Shown here piece after piece: positions 43,076 to 45,002 of a stretch of 45,002 nt of DNA; within the stretch, counting starts at the first letter, position 1; every line of letters starts with the position of its first letter. A program made the position numbers and the translations under genes. Location of the stretch: NCBI RefSeq assembly GCF_014773385.1, contig NZ_JACXAI010000048.1, positions 1-45,002 on the forward strand, given 5' to 3'. Origin of the DNA: Metabacillus arenae (lineage in GTDB: Bacteria; Bacillota; Bacilli; Bacillales; Bacillaceae). Under the pieces are notes generated by a model. It saw nothing but the letters and a program-made list of their open reading frames with translations, had not been told where the DNA came from and made no database searches.

Positions 43076-43078
43076 TGA

Positions 43079-43591
43079 CTAGATCACCTTCTTTCCAGTC
43101 TTAGCTTCATATCTAATTTTTTCTTTCAATTTGTTAATTCCATATATGAGAGCTGCTGGATTCGGCGGACATCCCGGTATGTAGACGTCCACAGGTACTA
43201 TTTGGTCAACACCTTTTACTACAGCATATGATTTAATGTAGGGTCCCCCCGCTGTTGCACAAGATCCCATCGCGATAACCCATTTTGGTTCTGGCATTTG
43301 ATCATATAATCTTTTTAAAACTGGTCCCATTTTTTTTGTTACCGTACCAGAGACGATCATGACATCTGATTGGCGAGGAGAAGTCCGGAAAAAAGACCCG
43401 AATCGGTCTAAATCATAATGAGATGCCCCAACGCCCATCATTTCGATTGCACAGCAAGCAAGACCGAATGTTAAAGGCCACAGTGAATTACTTCTCGCCC
43501 ATGCTTTTAATTCTTCCAAGGTAGTTAAAAACACACTTTGTTTTATTTCCTCAAGCTCTTCTTTAGGAATACTAGCTAAGTTTAATTCCAT
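43079..43591 (-). CDS. nuoB: NADH-quinone oxidoreductase subunit B
   Basis: About 170 residues; carries the terminal N2 [4Fe-4S] cluster. Cluster cysteines are visible in [19 protein letters not shown] and VPGCPPNP. I start at the ATG at 43591 ([11 protein letters not shown]), with GAAGGTG upstream; it overlaps the nuoA end by 10 bases. Confidence 0.95.
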   Translation of the reverse strand: MELNLASIPKEELEEIKQSVFLTTLEELKAWARSNSLWPLTFGLACCAIEMMGVGASHYDLDRFGSFFRTSPRQSDVMIVSGTVTKKMGPVLKRLYDQMPEPKWVIAMGSCATAGGPYIKSYAVVKGVDQIVPVDVYIPGCPPNPAALIYGINKLKEKIRYEAKTGKKVI

Positions 43592-43956
43592 TTCAGCACC
43601 TTCTTTTTCCACGCATATAGTAATCCTATGACAAGCATCACCACAAATATGAGCATCTCAATTAAAGCGAAGATTCCTAGTTTTTCGTAGGCAACTGCCC
43701 ATGGATATAAGAAAACCGTTTCCACGTCAAAGATGACAAACAATAAAGCAAAGATGTAATAACGGACATTAAATTGAATTCTTGAATCATGAAATGGGTC
43801 AATCCCACTTTCATAGGTCGTCTGTTTGGCAGGGTTAGGATCATGAGGTCTCAGAAATCTCCCGGCTGTTAACGCAACAATGGGTAAAAGAATTCCTAGA
43901 ATAAGAAAAACTGTGACAATCAAATAGTTATTTTGATAATGAAATAGTGTCTCCAT
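43582..43956 (-). CDS. nuoA: NADH-quinone oxidoreductase subunit A
   Basis: 124 residues, three helices. [44 protein letters not shown] contains the conserved loop and the FDVE motif. First gene of the nuo operon; its promoter must lie in the 236-base gap shared with the divergent gene at 44193. No nuoE, nuoF or nuoG is present between any of the 11 genes. Confidence 0.95.
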   Translation of the reverse strand: METLFHYQNNYLIVTVFLILGILLPIVALTAGRFLRPHDPNPAKQTTYESGIDPFHDSRIQFNVRYYIFALLFVIFDVETVFLYPWAVAYEKLGIFALIEMLIFVVMLVIGLLYAWKKKVLKWN

Positions 43957-44192
43957 TGTCTCCCCCTCTTCACAATTTTCATCACCATCTAAATTTTCAA
44001 ATAATTAATGTAAGCGTTTTAATTATACCATCATTCTCCAATACATGTCGATAAACTGAAAGTTACAATAAAAACGCCTGTTTTTTCCATAGTAAAACTA
44101 TTCTTCCTTTTTTGTAGGAATCCTGTCAGTTCAGCTAAATATCTAAAATTCATGTTATACTATCAATGTTTACTTGAAAGAGGTGATAGGTT

Positions 44193-44681
44193 ATGGAATT
44201 ATCATCCTATAATTATTCTATGGAAGAAGAGTATGGAAAAGACTTACCTTCCTTTGAAAATGAATTTTTAGCACAAAACTATTATTTTGAATATAGAATG
44301 GAACAACTTTCCCTCTTTATAGATCTTGCGAATCATTTTGGGTATCATCCAGATTTCTCAGCTGAAAGCTTAGATGATATCGAAGAATTTTATTTTGAGC
44401 TATTTCAGAGCAATGGTTTTATAGATATTCAAATGACGATTAATGAGCTGGAAGAATGTTTGTCTATTTATTTTGGGGAAGTGTTAGTTAGAAATCACGA
44501 TCGTATTGAGTGGGTTGTCAAAGAGTATCCATTCGCTAAAGAAAAATATGCTGCCGGCTTACAGTACGGAAAGAAAACCAGATATTTCAAAAATCTATTC
44601 GAGAACTATTATCTAACAGCCAAAAGTTCCACTGAACGAAGAATGCAGAAATTGTATAAACGATTTGTTTCTAAACTATAG
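44193..44681 (+). CDS. Uncharacterised acidic 162-residue protein
   Basis: I do not recognise this protein. It is soluble, without a signal peptide or membrane helix, rich in Glu, Tyr and Phe in the first 100 residues (YYFEYRMEQLSLFIDLANHFGYHPDF; DDIEEFYFELFQSNGF) and basic at the end (STERRMQKLYKRFVSKL). It looks all-helical. AGAGGTGAT lies six bases before the ATG, and TATACT at about 44157 is a possible -10, so it is probably a real gene. It is divergent from nuoA. No motif gives a function. Confidence 0.65.
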   Translation: MELSSYNYSMEEEYGKDLPSFENEFLAQNYYFEYRMEQLSLFIDLANHFGYHPDFSAESLDDIEEFYFELFQSNGFIDIQMTINELEECLSIYFGEVLVRNHDRIEWVVKEYPFAKEKYAAGLQYGKKTRYFKNLFENYYLTAKSSTERRMQKLYKRFVSKL

Positions 44682-44743
44682 AAAGTTTTAAACTAAGGAA
44701 TATGTAAGAGCACTCGATTTCATTGTGTCATATATTGAAATGG

Positions 44744-44812
44744 TTGCACGTCCACTGATTTATTGCATTGTTATCGATAAATTGCACGTTCACCAGATCA
44801 TTGTTTCTTTGC
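44744..44812. repeat. Degenerate tandem repeat, TTGC family
   Basis: Units GGTTGCACGTCCACTG, ATTTATTGCATTGTTATCGAT, AAATTGCACGTTCACCAG and ATCATTGTTTC follow the same alternation (TTGCA, then GTTATCG or GTTCACCA) as the array at 9036-9130. It lies just before the insertion-sequence end. Confidence 0.55.
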
Positions 44813-44913
44813 TTAGTTTAACTGTTTTTTAAACAAAATCTGCATGTTGATAAACTACGTTTACGCATTTAGTACTCGACAAAATATAAAAAACCTTAAT
44901 CCACTTATTAAAA

Positions 44914-45002
44914 TGTACCCTTTGTAAAGGACATTTAAAAAAAGCCTAGGCAGCTTTAAGAAGATGATCTCTGTATTGAACAGGGGTCATCTTTTTTAAA
45001 TT
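44914..45002 (-). mobile_element. End of an IS3-family insertion sequence (cut by the window edge)
   Basis: From TGTACCCTTTGTAAAGGACA at 44914 the sequence has the look of an IS3-family terminus (TG start, TGTACCC), followed 12 bases later by the transposase stop. The rest of the element lies to the right. Confidence 0.7.
44946..45002 (-). CDS. IS3-family transposase OrfB, C-terminal end (partial)
   Basis: Eighteen codons read on minus as NLKKMTPVQYRDHLLKAA followed by TAG. The MTPVQYR ending is characteristic of IS3-family (IS150-like) OrfB integrase-type transposases. Only the tail is inside the window, so intactness cannot be judged. Confidence 0.85.
   Translation of the reverse strand, partial: NLKKMTPVQYRDHLLKAA

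Noticed and set aside
42243-43082. Long plus-strand open frame (279 codons) opposite nuoC
   Set aside because: It mirrors the Ala/Lys repeat of nuoC and encodes an Ala/Phe/Cys/Ser-rich repeat with no ribosome binding site; a composition artefact.

Overview
The window looks like chromosome of a low-GC, endospore-forming Gram-positive of the family Bacillaceae (Bacillus, Neobacillus, Mesobacillus or similar). It carries spoIIQ, spoIID, murAA, ywmB and ywzB, AGGAGG-type ribosome binding sites, CcpA (cre) boxes, a Bce-type two-component system, and an 11-gene nuo operon without nuoE, nuoF or nuoG. Intergenic spaces hold several repeat families: GGTGCC palindromes, a roughly 120-base hairpin element, and degenerate 19-22 base tandem arrays.

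Layout. 1-48 is the end of an unknown gene. 460-2317 (minus) is a mannose-6-phosphate isomerase and ROK fructokinase pair. 2318-5222 holds repeats, gene debris, a small lipoprotein and a Gfo/Idh/MocA dehydrogenase. 5223-8823 is a sugar-acid module: an MFS transporter, a KDPG/KHG aldolase and an IclR regulator on minus, with a divergent P-loop kinase. Matching palindromic operators and cre boxes suggest one regulon under IclR and CcpA control.

9139-22575 is the most interesting region, a class II lanthipeptide locus. A 43-residue precursor (14694-14825, not an annotated-size gene) resembles salivaricin A but has two extra cysteines forming a CxxxC. It is followed by lanM and a C39-peptidase lanT. 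Next come a Bce/SalX-type ATPase and a BceS/BceR-like kinase-regulator pair. Divergent from these are a lanFEG immunity transporter and a BceB/SalY-like permease that lacks the usual large extracellular domain. Perfect TTACA-N4-TGTAA boxes lie in front of both the ATPase gene and lanFEG, so immunity genes on both strands probably respond to one regulator.

22647-25076 (minus) is a sodium:solute symporter, its DUF4212 small subunit and a small membrane protein; a 158-base structured element separates the first two. 25077-30584 holds repeats, a TM2-domain protein, spoIIQ, a VanZ-like protein, a GNAT acetyltransferase and spoIID. 30585-33221 holds murAA, ywmB and ywzB. 33404-43956 (minus) is nuoABCDHIJKLMN, with a 35-residue repeat expansion in NuoC. 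The right edge has an unknown 162-residue protein, a degenerate tandem repeat, and the end of an IS3-family element running off the window.

All assignments come from reading the sequence and from general family knowledge; no database search was possible. Start codons were moved from the longest open frame wherever a ribosome binding site favoured an internal start, and this is stated in each entry.
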